Shown here piece by piece: positions 1 through 11,055 of a stretch of 64,000 bases of DNA. The position numbers and the translations under genes were made by a program. The DNA comes from Variovorax paradoxus (lineage in GTDB: Bacteria; Pseudomonadota; Gammaproteobacteria; Burkholderiales; Burkholderiaceae_C): the NCBI RefSeq assembly GCF_018614915.1, contig NZ_JAGGNU010000048.1:1-64000 (forward strand). Reading direction: 5' to 3'. Each line of letters starts with the position of its first letter. Position 1 is the stretch's first letter. The notes below the pieces were generated by a model. It had not been told where the DNA came from, searched no databases, and worked only from the letters and a program-made list of their open reading frames with translations.

Positions 1-1
1 C

Positions 2-103
2 GCCGTCTTGAGCGGAGCCTTCAATTATGACACGGTTTTGAATCACCCGCCACGCTCGAAGCCCTTGCCTTCATCGACCGTGCAGCGCTTCGTTGGAAGC
101 TAA
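2..103 (+). other. Possible 3' tail of a gene cut by the left edge
   Basis: An open frame runs from the left edge to a TAA at 101-103 (33 codons). Its third-position base use is mixed, unlike the strongly GC3-biased genes that follow, so it is either non-coding DNA or the tail of a foreign gene. I do not recognise the peptide. The rest of the stretch up to 186 shows no gene and presumably holds the promoter of the ABC-F gene. Confidence 0.2.
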
Positions 104-186
104 CCGGCTGGTCATTTTGAGCCGAGCCCACGAGTATATGCCAACTGTGCGAGCCGGCAAGCAGTCCCTCAGATAATCGGCTCCAC

Positions 187-2094
<1,908 letters not shown>

Positions 2095-2168
2095 CTGCGC
2101 CTTCGTCCGACGCGCGGCGTGGCGAGGCTGGGCTATACATGTAGTTACCCGAACTCATCAATTGCTGC

Positions 2169-3911
2169 ATGTCCGCATTCCGCGCTCTCGGACGATCCAC
2201 CCGCTGCTGGTGCTTGGCGCTGGGTATCGCACTGGTCCTGCCGGCATGCGCCGAGTTGCCCAAGGATGTGCCGCGACCAGTTTCAACCTCGCTGGCCTCG
2301 CCCGCGGGCACGCCGCTCGCAGCGTTGGTACAGCAGCGTCGAGCGGCCGCCGGCGCCCGTTCCGAATCCGGTTTCCTGCTGCTCGACGGTGCGCCGGCCG
2401 CTTATGGCAGCCGCCTGGCACTGACAGAGGCCGCACAGAAAACCCTCGACCTCCAGTACTACGCCATCCATGCCGACGCCAGCGCCGGCCGGCTGCTCGC
2501 GGCAGTGCGCGATGCGGCACAACGCGGCGTGCGCGTGCGCATCCTGCTCGACGACTTTCACAGCACCGGGCGCAATGCGTCGGTGATGCGTCTGGCCTTC
2601 GTGCCGAACATCGAAATGCGGATGTTCAATCCCCTGGCCGGGCCCCGCGCGTCGAGCTTCGCCCGCCTCTTCAACGCGCTGGACGACGCCTCGCGCATTC
2701 AGCAACGCATGCACAACAAGCTCTTCATTGCCGACAACGTGCTCGGCGTGACCGGCGGGCGCAACCTGGGCGATGCATATTTCGGCAATGGCGAGGCGGG
2801 CAATTTCGTCGACCTCGACGTCCTGGCCGCAGGGCCGATCGTGCAGGACCTTTCGCGCAGCTTCGACGCCTACTGGAACAACGATCGTGCCTATCCCGTG
2901 CAATCGCTGGTGACGCGCGAGGAACTCGAGGCGATCCGCAGTGAGGCCGGCTCCGGGCACAAAGCGCAGAAGAGAGATGGCGCACCCCGCCCGCCGGACG
3001 GCGAACCAGCCCCCCGCAACGCCGCTCAGGCGGCCGACCGGCGCGCTCGCACCTGGGATGAAAAGCCGATGGATCTGACGAGCGCCTCCTTCGTCTGGGC
3101 ACCGGCGGCTGTACTGGTCGACAAGCCGGCGAAGATCCCGGCGGATGCGCCGCGCGGCAGCCCTGCGGCCGGCAAGGTGCCGGGGCTTGTCGTGACCCAG
3201 CAGGGCCGTCGGCCCGCCGCCGCAGCGCCCGGCGCCAGCTCGCTCGCGGCTGCGGCCGATACGGCCGCCGACGGCGAAACGGTGGTCGAAGGCCTGCTGC
3301 AACTGATCGGCCAGGCGAGGAGCGAGCTGCTCATCATCTCGCCCTACTTCGTGCCTGGGGAGGACATGAAGCAGGCTTTTGCGGCGGCACGGGCGCGCGG
3401 CGTACGGATCCGCATCTTGACGAACTCCCTGGCTTCCAACGACGCGCCGGTCACCCACGTGGGTTACGCGCGGCACCGCGAAGAATTGCTGTCGATGGGC
3501 ATCGACCTGTACGAGCTGCGCAGCGAACAGGCCGGACTCGACAGCACTTTCGGTTCCGCAGGCGGCAGCGAGGCCGGCGAATCGCGCTCGATGCTGCATT
3601 CCAAGGTGCTGGTGATGGACGGCCGGCTGTTGGTGGTCGGATCGATGAACCTGGATTTGCGTTCGCAATTGCAGAACACCGAGATCGCGCTTTTGATCCG
3701 CAGCAACGAACTCTCCCGCGTCGCGAGCGGCAAGATCGAGACCGCGATGCGCGACGGCTCATGGCGTGTAGAACGCGCCGACAACGGACTGGTGTGGCGC
3801 GCGCCGCAGAACAGCGGCCTGAAGGACAGCACCACCGAACCCAACACCAGCGTCGGCCTGCGTCTGTTGCTGAAGCTCTTCGGCCCGCTCGCGCCGGACC
3901 GGCTGCTCTGA
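2169..3911 (+). CDS. Phospholipase D-family lipoprotein (ClsC-like cardiolipin synthase)
   Basis: The 580-residue protein starts with a lipoprotein signal whose lipobox is LPAC (residues about 24-27), so it should be anchored in the cell envelope. It has two HKD motifs: HNKLFIADN (His about 181) followed by GGRNLGDAYF, and HSKVLVMDG (His about 477) followed by GSMNLDLRS. Two HKD motifs define the phospholipase D superfamily, whose bacterial members include cardiolipin synthases that transfer phosphatidyl groups. An Ala/Pro-rich low-complexity insert (about residues 255-365) separates the halves and makes the protein longer than E. coli ClsC. A second PLD-family enzyme lies at 31760-33043. Substrate is inferred from family. 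Confidence 0.83.
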   Translation: MSAFRALGRSTRCWCLALGIALVLPACAELPKDVPRPVSTSLASPAGTPLAALVQQRRAAAGARSESGFLLLDGAPAAYGSRLALTEAAQKTLDLQYYAIHADASAGRLLAAVRDAAQRGVRVRILLDDFHSTGRNASVMRLAFVPNIEMRMFNPLAGPRASSFARLFNALDDASRIQQRMHNKLFIADNVLGVTGGRNLGDAYFGNGEAGNFVDLDVLAAGPIVQDLSRSFDAYWNNDRAYPVQSLVTREELEAIRSEAGSGHKAQKRDGAPRPPDGEPAPRNAAQAADRRARTWDEKPMDLTSASFVWAPAAVLVDKPAKIPADAPRGSPAAGKVPGLVVTQQGRRPAAAAPGASSLAAAADTAADGETVVEGLLQLIGQARSELLIISPYFVPGEDMKQAFAAARARGVRIRILTNSLASNDAPVTHVGYARHREELLSMGIDLYELRSEQAGLDSTFGSAGGSEAGESRSMLHSKVLVMDGRLLVVGSMNLDLRSQLQNTEIALLIRSNELSRVASGKIETAMRDGSWRVERADNGLVWRAPQNSGLKDSTTEPNTSVGLRLLLKLFGPLAPDRLL

Positions 3912-3927
3912 GCGCGCTCCTCAGAGC
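3905..3927. terminator. Bidirectional terminator hairpin between convergent genes
   Basis: A perfect 8-bp inverted repeat, GCTCTGAG and CTCAGAGC with a 7-base loop, spans the stop codons of the phospholipase D gene and the convergent MocR gene. There is no long T tract, so termination efficiency is uncertain. Confidence 0.55.
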
Positions 3928-5351
3928 TGCGCCTTCACCCGCGCAAACACCTTCCAGAAGGCCGCATCCTGCGCGGTGGCGAAGTTGATCCGCATCAGCG
4001 TGCTCGGCGGTCGCCGCGCATGAAACAGCGAGCCGGGCGCCAGCAGGTAGCCCTCGTCGAGCATGCGCTGGGTCAGCGCATCGGTGTCGACGCCGGTGTC
4101 GACCCAGCCGAACAGCCCCGCCGGCTCCGACGCCAGCGTGCAGCCGGCTGCGAGCGCCAGCTTGACAGTGCGGCCGCGGGCGCCGTCGAGCCGCAGCCGC
4201 ACGCGCTCGGCATGCCGGCGCAGCTGTCCCTGGTCGATGCACCAGGCGAGCGCGCGCTCGAACAGCGAGGGCGTGGTCAAGGTCGTGAGCAGCTTGGTCT
4301 CGAGCATGCGGCCCACCAGGGCCGGCGAGGCGGCAAGAAAGCCGATGCGCCAGTTGGGCGCCAGGATCTTCGCGAAGCCGCTCACGTAGACGGTGCGCTG
4401 CAAGCCGTCGAGCGCGCTGAGCCGGGTGGCGTGCTCCGGCGCGAGATGGCTGTAGGTGTCGTCCTCGACGATGTGGAAGTTGTGCTTGTTCGCCAACTGC
4501 AGCACGCGGTGCGCGCTGCCCGGCGTGAGGCTGTAGCCGGTGGGGTTGTGCAGCACGCTCACGCTCACGAAGAGCTTGGGCTTGTGGCCGTCACCCGCAT
4601 CGCAGTAGCGCTCCATCACCTCGAGGTCGGGCCCGTCGGCCTTGCGCGGCACGGGCAGGATGCGCATGCCGAGCGCCTCGAGCCGCGCGAATTCCAGCGC
4701 CCAGCCGGGCTCTTCGACCATCACGGCGTCGCCGGCGCGCAGCAGCGTGCGGCTCACGATGTCGAGCGCGTGCGTCGCTCCGACGGTGGTCACGACCTGC
4801 TCCGGCCCCGCCGGCACGTTGATGTTCGCCAGCTTGGTCGCCAGACTTCGGCGCAGGCCGCCGTCTCCCGCAGGCTCGCCGTATTGCAACGAGAAATCCT
4901 GCAGCGCGCGGGTGCTCGTCATGCGACGCACCGCGGCGGCCGTGAAAGGCGAGTCCAGCCACTCGGAAGGGAACACGCCCATGCCGGGCTGCGGCTTGTC
5001 GCTCGGACGATGGAACATGCCGCGGATGAGGGTGCTTGCATCCGCAGGCACGAGCTTGGCGGCTGGCTGCTCCGAGATCGGGCCGCCGATGGTCGACAAG
5101 GCCGGTCCGGCTTGCGCCGCGATCGAGTCGCGCACATAGAAGCCGCGCTGGCGCCGGGCCTCGACCAGGCCCTGCGCGAGCAGCTGGTCATAGGCCGCGA
5201 CCACGGTGTGCGGGCTCACGCCCTGCTGTCGCGCGCATTCGCGCACCGAGGGCAGGCGCGCGCCGGGCGCCAACAGGCGCGTGCGAATGCGCTCGGAAAA
5301 ACGGTCGGCCAGCTGTTCCGTCAGCGACTGGGTGGACGTTCGTGTCAGCAT
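3921..5351 (-). CDS. MocR-type regulator (GntR HTH fused to aminotransferase fold)
   Basis: The 476-residue protein has an N-terminal GntR winged helix (about 10-75, with LPSVRECARQQGVSPHTVVAAY) joined to a fold-type I aminotransferase domain. The PLP-binding lysine lies in SGFAKILAP (about K328). MocR proteins sense PLP or amino compounds and usually control a divergent gene. The ATG at 5351 is chosen because the wHTH begins directly after it; the open frame continues upstream but without matching family content. The gene is divergent from a LysE-family exporter, with palindromic CTGTATCGATAC-type sites between them, so it most likely regulates that exporter and itself. The ligand is unknown. 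Confidence 0.88.
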   Translation of the reverse strand: MLTRTSTQSLTEQLADRFSERIRTRLLAPGARLPSVRECARQQGVSPHTVVAAYDQLLAQGLVEARRQRGFYVRDSIAAQAGPALSTIGGPISEQPAAKLVPADASTLIRGMFHRPSDKPQPGMGVFPSEWLDSPFTAAAVRRMTSTRALQDFSLQYGEPAGDGGLRRSLATKLANINVPAGPEQVVTTVGATHALDIVSRTLLRAGDAVMVEEPGWALEFARLEALGMRILPVPRKADGPDLEVMERYCDAGDGHKPKLFVSVSVLHNPTGYSLTPGSAHRVLQLANKHNFHIVEDDTYSHLAPEHATRLSALDGLQRTVYVSGFAKILAPNWRIGFLAASPALVGRMLETKLLTTLTTPSLFERALAWCIDQGQLRRHAERVRLRLDGARGRTVKLALAAGCTLASEPAGLFGWVDTGVDTDALTQRMLDEGYLLAPGSLFHARRPPSTLMRINFATAQDAAFWKVFARVKAQL

Positions 5352-5364
5352 GCGCGTTGGGGTT

Positions 5365-5423
5365 CTGTGTCGATCATCGGACCGATACAGGCTCGACTCT
5401 TGTGCGGCAATCTGTATCGATAC
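5365..5423. promoter_or_regulatory. Probable MocR operator array
   Basis: The MocR-LysE intergenic region carries CTGTGTCGAT (5365-5374), CGATACAG (5383-5390) and CTGTATCGATAC (5412-5423). The second and third are inverted copies, and GTATCGATAC (5414-5423) is itself a perfect 10-bp palindrome. Repeated half-sites next to a MocR gene are typical of this family's autoregulated divergent promoters. Binding is inferred. Confidence 0.6.
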
Positions 5424-5453
5424 TGTAATGGTCCTCAGTTTAGAGTGTGTCCC

Positions 5454-6053
5454 ATGAACTGGCAAGAATTCACCGCGCTGCTGGTGTTGGCCACGGCGAT
5501 GAGTTTCTCGCCCGGACCGAACACCACGCTGTCGACCACGCTCGCCGCCAACGGCGGCCTGCCGCGCGCCATGCGCTTCGTTTTCGCGGTGCCCGTGGGT
5601 TGGACTCTGCTGCTGGTGCTGTGCGCGGCCGGCATCGGCGCCCTCGTGATGGCAGCGCCGTCGCTGCGCTGGGCCATCAAGGGGATCGGCATCGCCTATC
5701 TGCTGTGGTTGGCCTGGAAGCTCAGCGGCCGCGCCACGATGGGCCAGGCGGACGGCCGCCGCATGTCGGTCGGCTTCGGGCAGGGCGTGCTGCTGCAGTT
5801 CCTCAACATCAAGGCCTGGCTGCTGGCGCTGACGCTGGTTGCGGGCTGGATCGCCGGCCATGCCGATGCGCTGCAGCGCCTGGCGATCGTGGCGCCCGTG
5901 ATGCTGGTCTATGCCTTCGCCAGCAACTTCGTCTATGCATTGGCCGGCGCGCTGCTGCGCAACTGGCTGGCCCAGGGAAAGCGCCTGCTGTGGTTCAACC
6001 GCGCCATGGCCGCGGTGCTGGTGCTCACCGCCTGGTGGATGGTCAGCGTATGA
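5454..6053 (+). CDS. LysE/RhtB-family amino-acid exporter
   Basis: A 199-residue hydrophobic protein with the LysE-family hallmark SPGPNT near residue 20 and about six predicted membrane segments. Family members export amino acids or their derivatives across the inner membrane. The ATG at 5454 is chosen because it places the first membrane segment at the N-terminus; the longer open frame upstream is antisense to the MocR gene. It is divergent from that regulator, and its stop overlaps the start of the EamA gene (ATGA), so the two are translationally coupled. Substrate is unknown; an amino acid or amine sensed by the MocR protein is the natural guess. Confidence 0.87.
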   Translation: MNWQEFTALLVLATAMSFSPGPNTTLSTTLAANGGLPRAMRFVFAVPVGWTLLLVLCAAGIGALVMAAPSLRWAIKGIGIAYLLWLAWKLSGRATMGQADGRRMSVGFGQGVLLQFLNIKAWLLALTLVAGWIAGHADALQRLAIVAPVMLVYAFASNFVYALAGALLRNWLAQGKRLLWFNRAMAAVLVLTAWWMVSV

Positions 6054-6973
6054 AGATCAAGGACGAGACCCTGGGCATGTGGCTCGGCGTCGTGGGCGTC
6101 GCCTTCTTCGCGGTCACGTTGCCGATGACGCGGCTCGCCACCGGCACGCAGGACGCGCCGCAGCTCTCGCCCTGGTTCGTGACGCTGGGCCGCGCGGCGC
6201 TGGCCGGCGTACTGTCGGCGATCTTCCTGCTCGCGACGCGGTCGCCGCTGCCGCAGCGCCATCAGTGGAAACCGCTCGGCATGGCCGTGCTGGGCAACGT
6301 GATCGGCTACCCGCTGCTGCTGGCCTATGCGCTGCGCGTGGTCAGCGCCAGCCACGCCGCGGTGGTCACGGCCCTGCTGCCGCTGGTGACTGCCGCCTGC
6401 GCGGCCTGGGTGCTGCACCAGCGCGCGCGGCTCGGCTTCTGGCTCTGCGCACTCGCGGGCAGCGCACTGGTGATCGTGTTCTCCGTGCTGCGTGCGGGCG
6501 ACCAGGGCTTCGGCTTCGCCTGGGGCGACCTGCTGCTGGTCGGTGCGGTGTTCGCCGCCTCGCTGGGTTACATCTACGGCGCGCAGGTCACACCGGCATT
6601 GGGCGCCGAGCGCGTGATCTGCTGGGTCTGCGTGATGGTGCTGCCCGTCACGCTGCCGGGCACGCTGTGGCTGTGGCCCGCGCAGCCGGTGGCCGCCTCG
6701 GCCTGGGCCGGCTTCGTCTATGTCGGCGTGTTCTCGATGTGGATGGGCTTCTTCGCCTGGTATCGCGGCCTGGCAATGGGCGGCGCGCTGCGCGTGAGCC
6801 AGACCCAGCTGCTGCAACCCTTTCTCTCGATCCTCGCCGCGGTGCCGCTCCTGGGCGAGCCGATCGACATCGTCACCCTCGGCTTCGCGGGGGCGGTGGT
6901 GGCCACCGTGGTGGCCGGCAAGAGACTCTCGCAAGCGCGCACGTCGACTGCGCTCGCAACGGCATCCCGATAG
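6050..6973 (+). CDS. EamA/DMT-family transporter
   Basis: A 307-residue membrane protein with about ten predicted transmembrane segments in two EamA repeats, the usual drug/metabolite transporter size. The second repeat includes GMAVLGNVIGYPLLLAYALR-type segments and SMWMGFFAWYRGLAMGG near the end. It starts at ATG 6050, overlapping the LysE stop, and lies just ahead of an aminotransferase gene. DMT exporters often carry amino acids such as threonine, homoserine or cysteine, which fits the surrounding export genes. The exact substrate cannot be told from sequence. Confidence 0.85.
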   Translation: MKIKDETLGMWLGVVGVAFFAVTLPMTRLATGTQDAPQLSPWFVTLGRAALAGVLSAIFLLATRSPLPQRHQWKPLGMAVLGNVIGYPLLLAYALRVVSASHAAVVTALLPLVTAACAAWVLHQRARLGFWLCALAGSALVIVFSVLRAGDQGFGFAWGDLLLVGAVFAASLGYIYGAQVTPALGAERVICWVCVMVLPVTLPGTLWLWPAQPVAASAWAGFVYVGVFSMWMGFFAWYRGLAMGGALRVSQTQLLQPFLSILAAVPLLGEPIDIVTLGFAGAVVATVVAGKRLSQARTSTALATASR

Positions 6974-7000
6974 AACGACTCCCACATCCAAGGAAACGAC

Positions 7001-8215
7001 ATGAACTGGAAACTCGCCGCCCGCGCCGAAAAGATGAACCCTTCGGTGATCCGTGAAATCCTCAAGGTCACCGAGCGCCCCGGCATCATCAGCCTGGCCG
7101 GCGGCCTGCCCTCGCCCAAGACCTTCCCGATCAGCGCCTTCGCCGAAGCCTGCGCCGAGGTGCTGCACAAGGACGGCCAGGCCGCGCTGCAGTACGCCGC
7201 CAGCGAGGGCTACGCCCCCCTGCGCGAAGCGGTGGCCGCGATGCTGCCCTGGCCGGTCGATCCGGCGCAGGTGCTGATCACCACCGGCTCGCAACAGGGC
7301 CTGGACCTGGTCGCCAAGGTGCTGCTCGACCCGGGCAGCCGCGTGCTGGTCGAGACGCCCACCTACCTGGGCGCACTGCAGGCCTTCTCGCCGATGGAAC
7401 CCGATCCCGTGAGCGTGGCCAGCGATGACGAAGGCGTGCTGGTCGAGGACCTGGTGGCCAAGGCGAAGGACGCGCGCTTCGTCTACCTCCTGCCCAACTT
7501 CCAGAACCCGACCGGCCGCACGATGACCGAGGAACGCCGCGCGGCGGTGTCGGCCGCTGCCGCCAAGGCCGGACTTCCGATCGTCGAAGACAACCCCTAT
7601 GGCGAGCTCTGGTTCGACGAGGCGCCGCCGCTGCCGCTGACTGCGCGCAATCCCGAAGGCTGCATCTATCTAGGCTCCTTCTCGAAGGTGCTCGCGCCAG
7701 GCCTGCGGCTCGGCTTCCTCGTGGCGCCCAAGGCCATCTACCCCAAGCTGCTGCAAGCCAAGCAGGCGGCCGACCTGCATAGCGCCAGTTTCAACCAGCG
7801 CATGGTGGCCGAGGTGATGAAGGAAGGCTTTCTCGATCGCCACGTGCCGACCATCCGGGCGCTCTACAAGCGCCAGCGGGATGCGATGCTGGCTGCGCTC
7901 ACGCGCGAGATGAAGGGCCTGGGCGTGGCGTTCAACAAGCCCGCCGGCGGCATGTTCCTGTGGCTGCGCCTGCCTGAGGGCATGGACGCGGTGGCGCTGC
8001 TGCCGAAGGCGGTGGAGCGCGGCGTGGCCTTCGTTCCGGGCGCGCCCTTCTACGCCGGAGCCAGCGATGCGCGCACGCTGCGGCTGTCCTTCGTGACGGC
8101 AAGCGTCGAGGAGATCGACACCGCGATCACCGCGCTGGCGGAGGCCGTGCGCGAGCAGCTGGCGCACAACGCGGCCGCCGAGGTGCAGCGCCAGCTCGCC
8201 GCCACTCCCGTGTAG
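7001..8215 (+). CDS. PLP-dependent aminotransferase, 2-aminoadipate (LysN/MocR-like) type
   Basis: A 404-residue class I/II aminotransferase of fold type I without a DNA-binding domain. The N-terminus MNPSVIREILKVTERPGIISLAGGLP and PLP-lysine motif SFSKVLAPGLRLGF (about K229) match the 2-aminoadipate/branched-chain aminotransferase group. A good ribosome-binding site (aaggaa) sits just before the ATG. It lies 27 bases behind the EamA gene, in line with the amino-acid handling operon. The group is broad, acting on aromatic, branched or 2-aminoadipate substrates, so specificity is left open. Confidence 0.87.
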   Translation: MNWKLAARAEKMNPSVIREILKVTERPGIISLAGGLPSPKTFPISAFAEACAEVLHKDGQAALQYAASEGYAPLREAVAAMLPWPVDPAQVLITTGSQQGLDLVAKVLLDPGSRVLVETPTYLGALQAFSPMEPDPVSVASDDEGVLVEDLVAKAKDARFVYLLPNFQNPTGRTMTEERRAAVSAAAAKAGLPIVEDNPYGELWFDEAPPLPLTARNPEGCIYLGSFSKVLAPGLRLGFLVAPKAIYPKLLQAKQAADLHSASFNQRMVAEVMKEGFLDRHVPTIRALYKRQRDAMLAALTREMKGLGVAFNKPAGGMFLWLRLPEGMDAVALLPKAVERGVAFVPGAPFYAGASDARTLRLSFVTASVEEIDTAITALAEAVREQLAHNAAAEVQRQLAATPV

Positions 8216-8238
8216 CGCGCAGCAATCAAGGCACGACG

Positions 8239-8850
8239 ATGCACATCGCCATCCTCACCTTCGAAGGCTTCAACGAGCTCGATTCGCTGATCGCCCTCGG
8301 CGTCCTCAACCGCATCAAGAAGCCTGGCTGGCGCGTCAGCCTGGCCGGGCCAAGCGCCTCGGTCACGTCCATGAACGGCGTGACGGTGAAGCTGGGCGCG
8401 TCTCTGGCGGACGCCTGCGCCGCCGAGGCCGTGATCGTCGGCAGCGGCATCCGCACGCGCGAGATCGCGGCGGACCCGGCGATTCTTTCCGCGCTCCGGC
8501 TGGATCCGTCGCGCCAGCTGATCGGCGCGCAGTGCTCGGGCACGCTGCTCCTGGCCAAGCTGGGCCTGCTCGGCGCGGTGCCCGCCTGCACCGACCTCAC
8601 GACCAAGCCCTGGGTGCAGGACGCCGGCATCGAGGTGCTGAACCAGCCCTTCTTCGCGGCCGGCAACGTGGCGACCGCGGGCGGCTGCCTCGCGTCGCCC
8701 TACCTCGCGGCATGGATCATCGCGCGCACCGAAGGCCTTCAGGCCGCAGCCGATGCGCTGCACTACGTCGCGCCGGTGGGCGAAAAAGAGGCCTACGTCG
8801 AGCGCGCGATGAATAACATCGCACCCTACCTCGAGACGAGTCCCTCATGA
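8239..8850 (+). CDS. DJ-1/PfpI (class I GATase-like) family protein
   Basis: A 203-residue protein of the DJ-1/ThiJ/PfpI superfamily. The nucleophile-elbow cysteine is in AQCSGTLLLAKLGLL (about C99), and the late motif TAGGCLASPYLAAWI follows. Members include glyoxalase III, isonitrile hydratase and regulators' sensor domains; here there is no HTH, so an enzyme or chaperone is likely. It is in the amino-acid export operon and overlaps the start of the next LysE gene by four bases (ATGA). Activity is unassigned. Confidence 0.8.
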   Translation: MHIAILTFEGFNELDSLIALGVLNRIKKPGWRVSLAGPSASVTSMNGVTVKLGASLADACAAEAVIVGSGIRTREIAADPAILSALRLDPSRQLIGAQCSGTLLLAKLGLLGAVPACTDLTTKPWVQDAGIEVLNQPFFAAGNVATAGGCLASPYLAAWIIARTEGLQAAADALHYVAPVGEKEAYVERAMNNIAPYLETSPS

Positions 8851-9485
8851 TCGATCCTGCGACGCTCTCGCTTTTTCTGGTGGCGGTGCTGGCGCTGTTC
8901 CTTTCGCCGGGGCCCAACATGGCTTTCGTGCTCTCCCACGGCATCGCGCTGGGGCCGCGCGCCGGCTTCGCGGCCGGGCTCGGCATCGCGGCGGCGGACC
9001 TGGTCCACACCCTGTGCGCCGCGACCGGCGTCACCGCGCTGGTGGCGGCATGGCCGCCCTCCTTCGAGCTGCTTCGCTATGCAGGTGCGCTCTACCTGTT
9101 GTGGCTCGCATGGCAGGCGCTGCGCTCGGGCGATGCGCGCCTGCAGACCGAGGCCGGTCGCGCCGGCTTCGCGCGCGTGCTGCGCATGGCCTGGCTCAAC
9201 AACCTGGTGAACCCGAAGGCGCTGCTGTTCTTCATGGTGTTCCTGCCGCAGTTCGTTGACCCCGCGCGTGGCAGCGTGCCAATGCAGCTGGTGCTGCTGG
9301 GTGTTGCGCTCTCTCTGGCCGGGCTGGTCTTCAACACCCTGCTGGGCGCCTGCAGCGGGCAGATCGGCCGCTGGCTGCAGCGCCGGCGCGGCGCCGGCGG
9401 CTTCCAGCGCGGCCTGCTCGCCACGGTGATGATCGCCCTCGCCCTGCGCCTTCTCTTGATCGATCGCCCTACGAAGGGATTCTGA
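8847..9485 (+). CDS. LysE/RhtB-family amino-acid exporter
   Basis: A 212-residue membrane protein with LSPGPNMAF (about residues 20-28) and the later LNNLVNPKALLFFMVFLPQF segment, both characteristic of RhtB-type LysE exporters. About six transmembrane segments are predicted. It overlaps the DJ-1-like gene by ATGA and is followed two bases later by a GST gene. It is the second of four LysE paralogues in the window. Substrate unknown. Confidence 0.87.
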   Translation: MIDPATLSLFLVAVLALFLSPGPNMAFVLSHGIALGPRAGFAAGLGIAAADLVHTLCAATGVTALVAAWPPSFELLRYAGALYLLWLAWQALRSGDARLQTEAGRAGFARVLRMAWLNNLVNPKALLFFMVFLPQFVDPARGSVPMQLVLLGVALSLAGLVFNTLLGACSGQIGRWLQRRRGAGGFQRGLLATVMIALALRLLLIDRPTKGF

Positions 9486-9487
9486 CC

Positions 9488-10129
9488 ATGCTCAACATCT
9501 GGGGGCGCATCAGCTCCATCAACGTTCGCAAGGTGGTGTGGTGCGCGCAGGAACTGGGCCTCGACTTCCAGCGCACCGAGGCCGGAGGCAAGTTCGGCAT
9601 CGTGCAGACGCCGGAGTACCTGCAGCTCAATCCGAACGCGCTGGTGCCGGCCATCGACGACGGCGAGGGCGGGGACCGCGTGGTGCTGTGGGAATCGAAC
9701 GTCATCGTGCGCTACCTGTGCGCCAAGCATTCGCCGGGCAAGCTCTATCCGGAGCCGCTGCCCGCCCGCTTCGATGCCGAGCGCTGGATGGACTGGCAGC
9801 AGACCACCCTGAACCCCGTGAGCGCCGGCGCCTTCAGGCAATGGATCCGCACGCCGCCGGGCCAGCGCGACCCGGCCGTGATCGCGCATTCGGTGCATGC
9901 CACCGAGCCGCTGTTCGCGCTGCTCGACGCGCATCTCGCCACGCGTGCCTACATGCTCGGCGACCAGTTCACGATGGCCGACATCCCGGTCGGCTGCGAA
10001 GCGCACCGCTGGTTCGGCCTGCCGCAGACCGAATACACGCGGCCCGCCTGGCCGCACGTCGAGCGCTGGTTTGCCGATCTGCGCAGTCGCACCGGCGCGC
10101 GCGGCGTGCTCGACCTCGCACTGGAATGA
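9488..10129 (+). CDS. Glutathione S-transferase family protein
   Basis: A 213-residue cytosolic GST. The thioredoxin-like N-terminal half includes SSINVRKVVWCAQELGL (active-site region, with Ser/Asn near residues 8-11) and PNALVPAIDD (the cis-proline loop), followed by an E-S-N glutathione-binding motif (WESNVIVRYL). The helical C-terminal half has GDQFTMADIPVG. Length and motif order are normal. It starts two bases after the LysE stop and is followed four bases later by a PhzF gene, so all are one transcript. The substrate is not predictable. Confidence 0.87.
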   Translation: MLNIWGRISSINVRKVVWCAQELGLDFQRTEAGGKFGIVQTPEYLQLNPNALVPAIDDGEGGDRVVLWESNVIVRYLCAKHSPGKLYPEPLPARFDAERWMDWQQTTLNPVSAGAFRQWIRTPPGQRDPAVIAHSVHATEPLFALLDAHLATRAYMLGDQFTMADIPVGCEAHRWFGLPQTEYTRPAWPHVERWFADLRSRTGARGVLDLALE

Positions 10130-10133
10130 ACCC

Positions 10134-11045
10134 ATGAAAACCCGCGCCTTCAAGCAAGTCGACGTCTTCACGGCGAAGCCCTATCTCGGCAATCCGCTCG
10201 CGGTGGTGCTCGACGGCACCGGCCTCGACGATGCGCAGATGCAGCACTTCGCGAAGTGGACCAACCTGTCGGAAACCACCTTCCTGCTGCCGCCGACCGA
10301 GCCCTCGGCCGACTACCGCGTGCGCATCTTCACGCCGGGCGGCGAACTTCCTTTCGCCGGCCACCCGACGCTGGGAAGCTGCCATGCCTGGCTGCAGGCC
10401 GGCGGCCGGTCCAAGGCGCCGGGCCTCATCGTGCAGCAGTGCGCTCAGGGCCTGGTGCCGATCCGGCCCGAGGGGGAGCGCCTCGTGTTCGCCGCGCCAC
10501 CGTCGCGGCTCAGCGCGCCGAGCCCCACGCTGCTGGCCAAGGTCGCCGCCGCGCTGGGCCTCAAGGCACAGCAGATCGTGGCCGCGCAGCTGCTCGACAA
10601 CGGCCCCGTGTGGCTGGGCCTGCTGCTCAACGACGCGGACACGGCGCTCGCGCTCAGGCCCGACCACCGCCTGCTCAAGGAGCTGGGGCAGAAGGTGGGC
10701 GTGGCCGGCATTCCCGCAGCGCAAGAGGATGCATCGCCGCCGCTGATCTCGCGCTCCAACCGCGAGGCGCGTGCCTTCGCTCGCTCGGACGACGAAGGCA
10801 TCGGCCTCGAGGTGCGCGCCTTCGCGGCGCCGGTCGGCATCGAGGAAGACCCGGTCACCGGCAGCCTCAATGCCAGCCTCGCGCAATGGCTGATCGCCGA
10901 AGGCCACTTGCCATCTCGCTACCTCGCGGCGCAGGGCCAGTGCCTGGGCCGAGCGGGCCGCGTCCATGTGTCGCGCGACGCGGAAGGCCAGGTCTGGGTC
11001 GGCGGCGATTCGGTCACCTGCATCGACGGCAAGGTCACGCTCTAG
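10134..11045 (+). CDS. PhzF-family isomerase/epimerase-like protein
   Basis: A 303-residue protein with the PhzF fold signature: N-terminal FKQVDVFTAKPYLGNPLAVVL, catalytic glutamate in LSETTFLLPP (about E47), FTPGGELPFAGHPTLGSCHA, and the C-terminal EDPVTGSLNASLAQWL. Known members isomerise dihydro-hydroxyanthranilate or act as trans-hydroxyproline or amino-acid epimerase-like enzymes. The ATG at 10134 begins the conserved strand; upstream in-frame sequence is antisense to nothing recognisable and overlaps the GST gene. It sits inside the amino-acid export operon. Confidence 0.88.
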   Translation: MKTRAFKQVDVFTAKPYLGNPLAVVLDGTGLDDAQMQHFAKWTNLSETTFLLPPTEPSADYRVRIFTPGGELPFAGHPTLGSCHAWLQAGGRSKAPGLIVQQCAQGLVPIRPEGERLVFAAPPSRLSAPSPTLLAKVAAALGLKAQQIVAAQLLDNGPVWLGLLLNDADTALALRPDHRLLKELGQKVGVAGIPAAQEDASPPLISRSNREARAFARSDDEGIGLEVRAFAAPVGIEEDPVTGSLNASLAQWLIAEGHLPSRYLAAQGQCLGRAGRVHVSRDAEGQVWVGGDSVTCIDGKVTL

Positions 11046-11055
11046 GAGTCGACCC

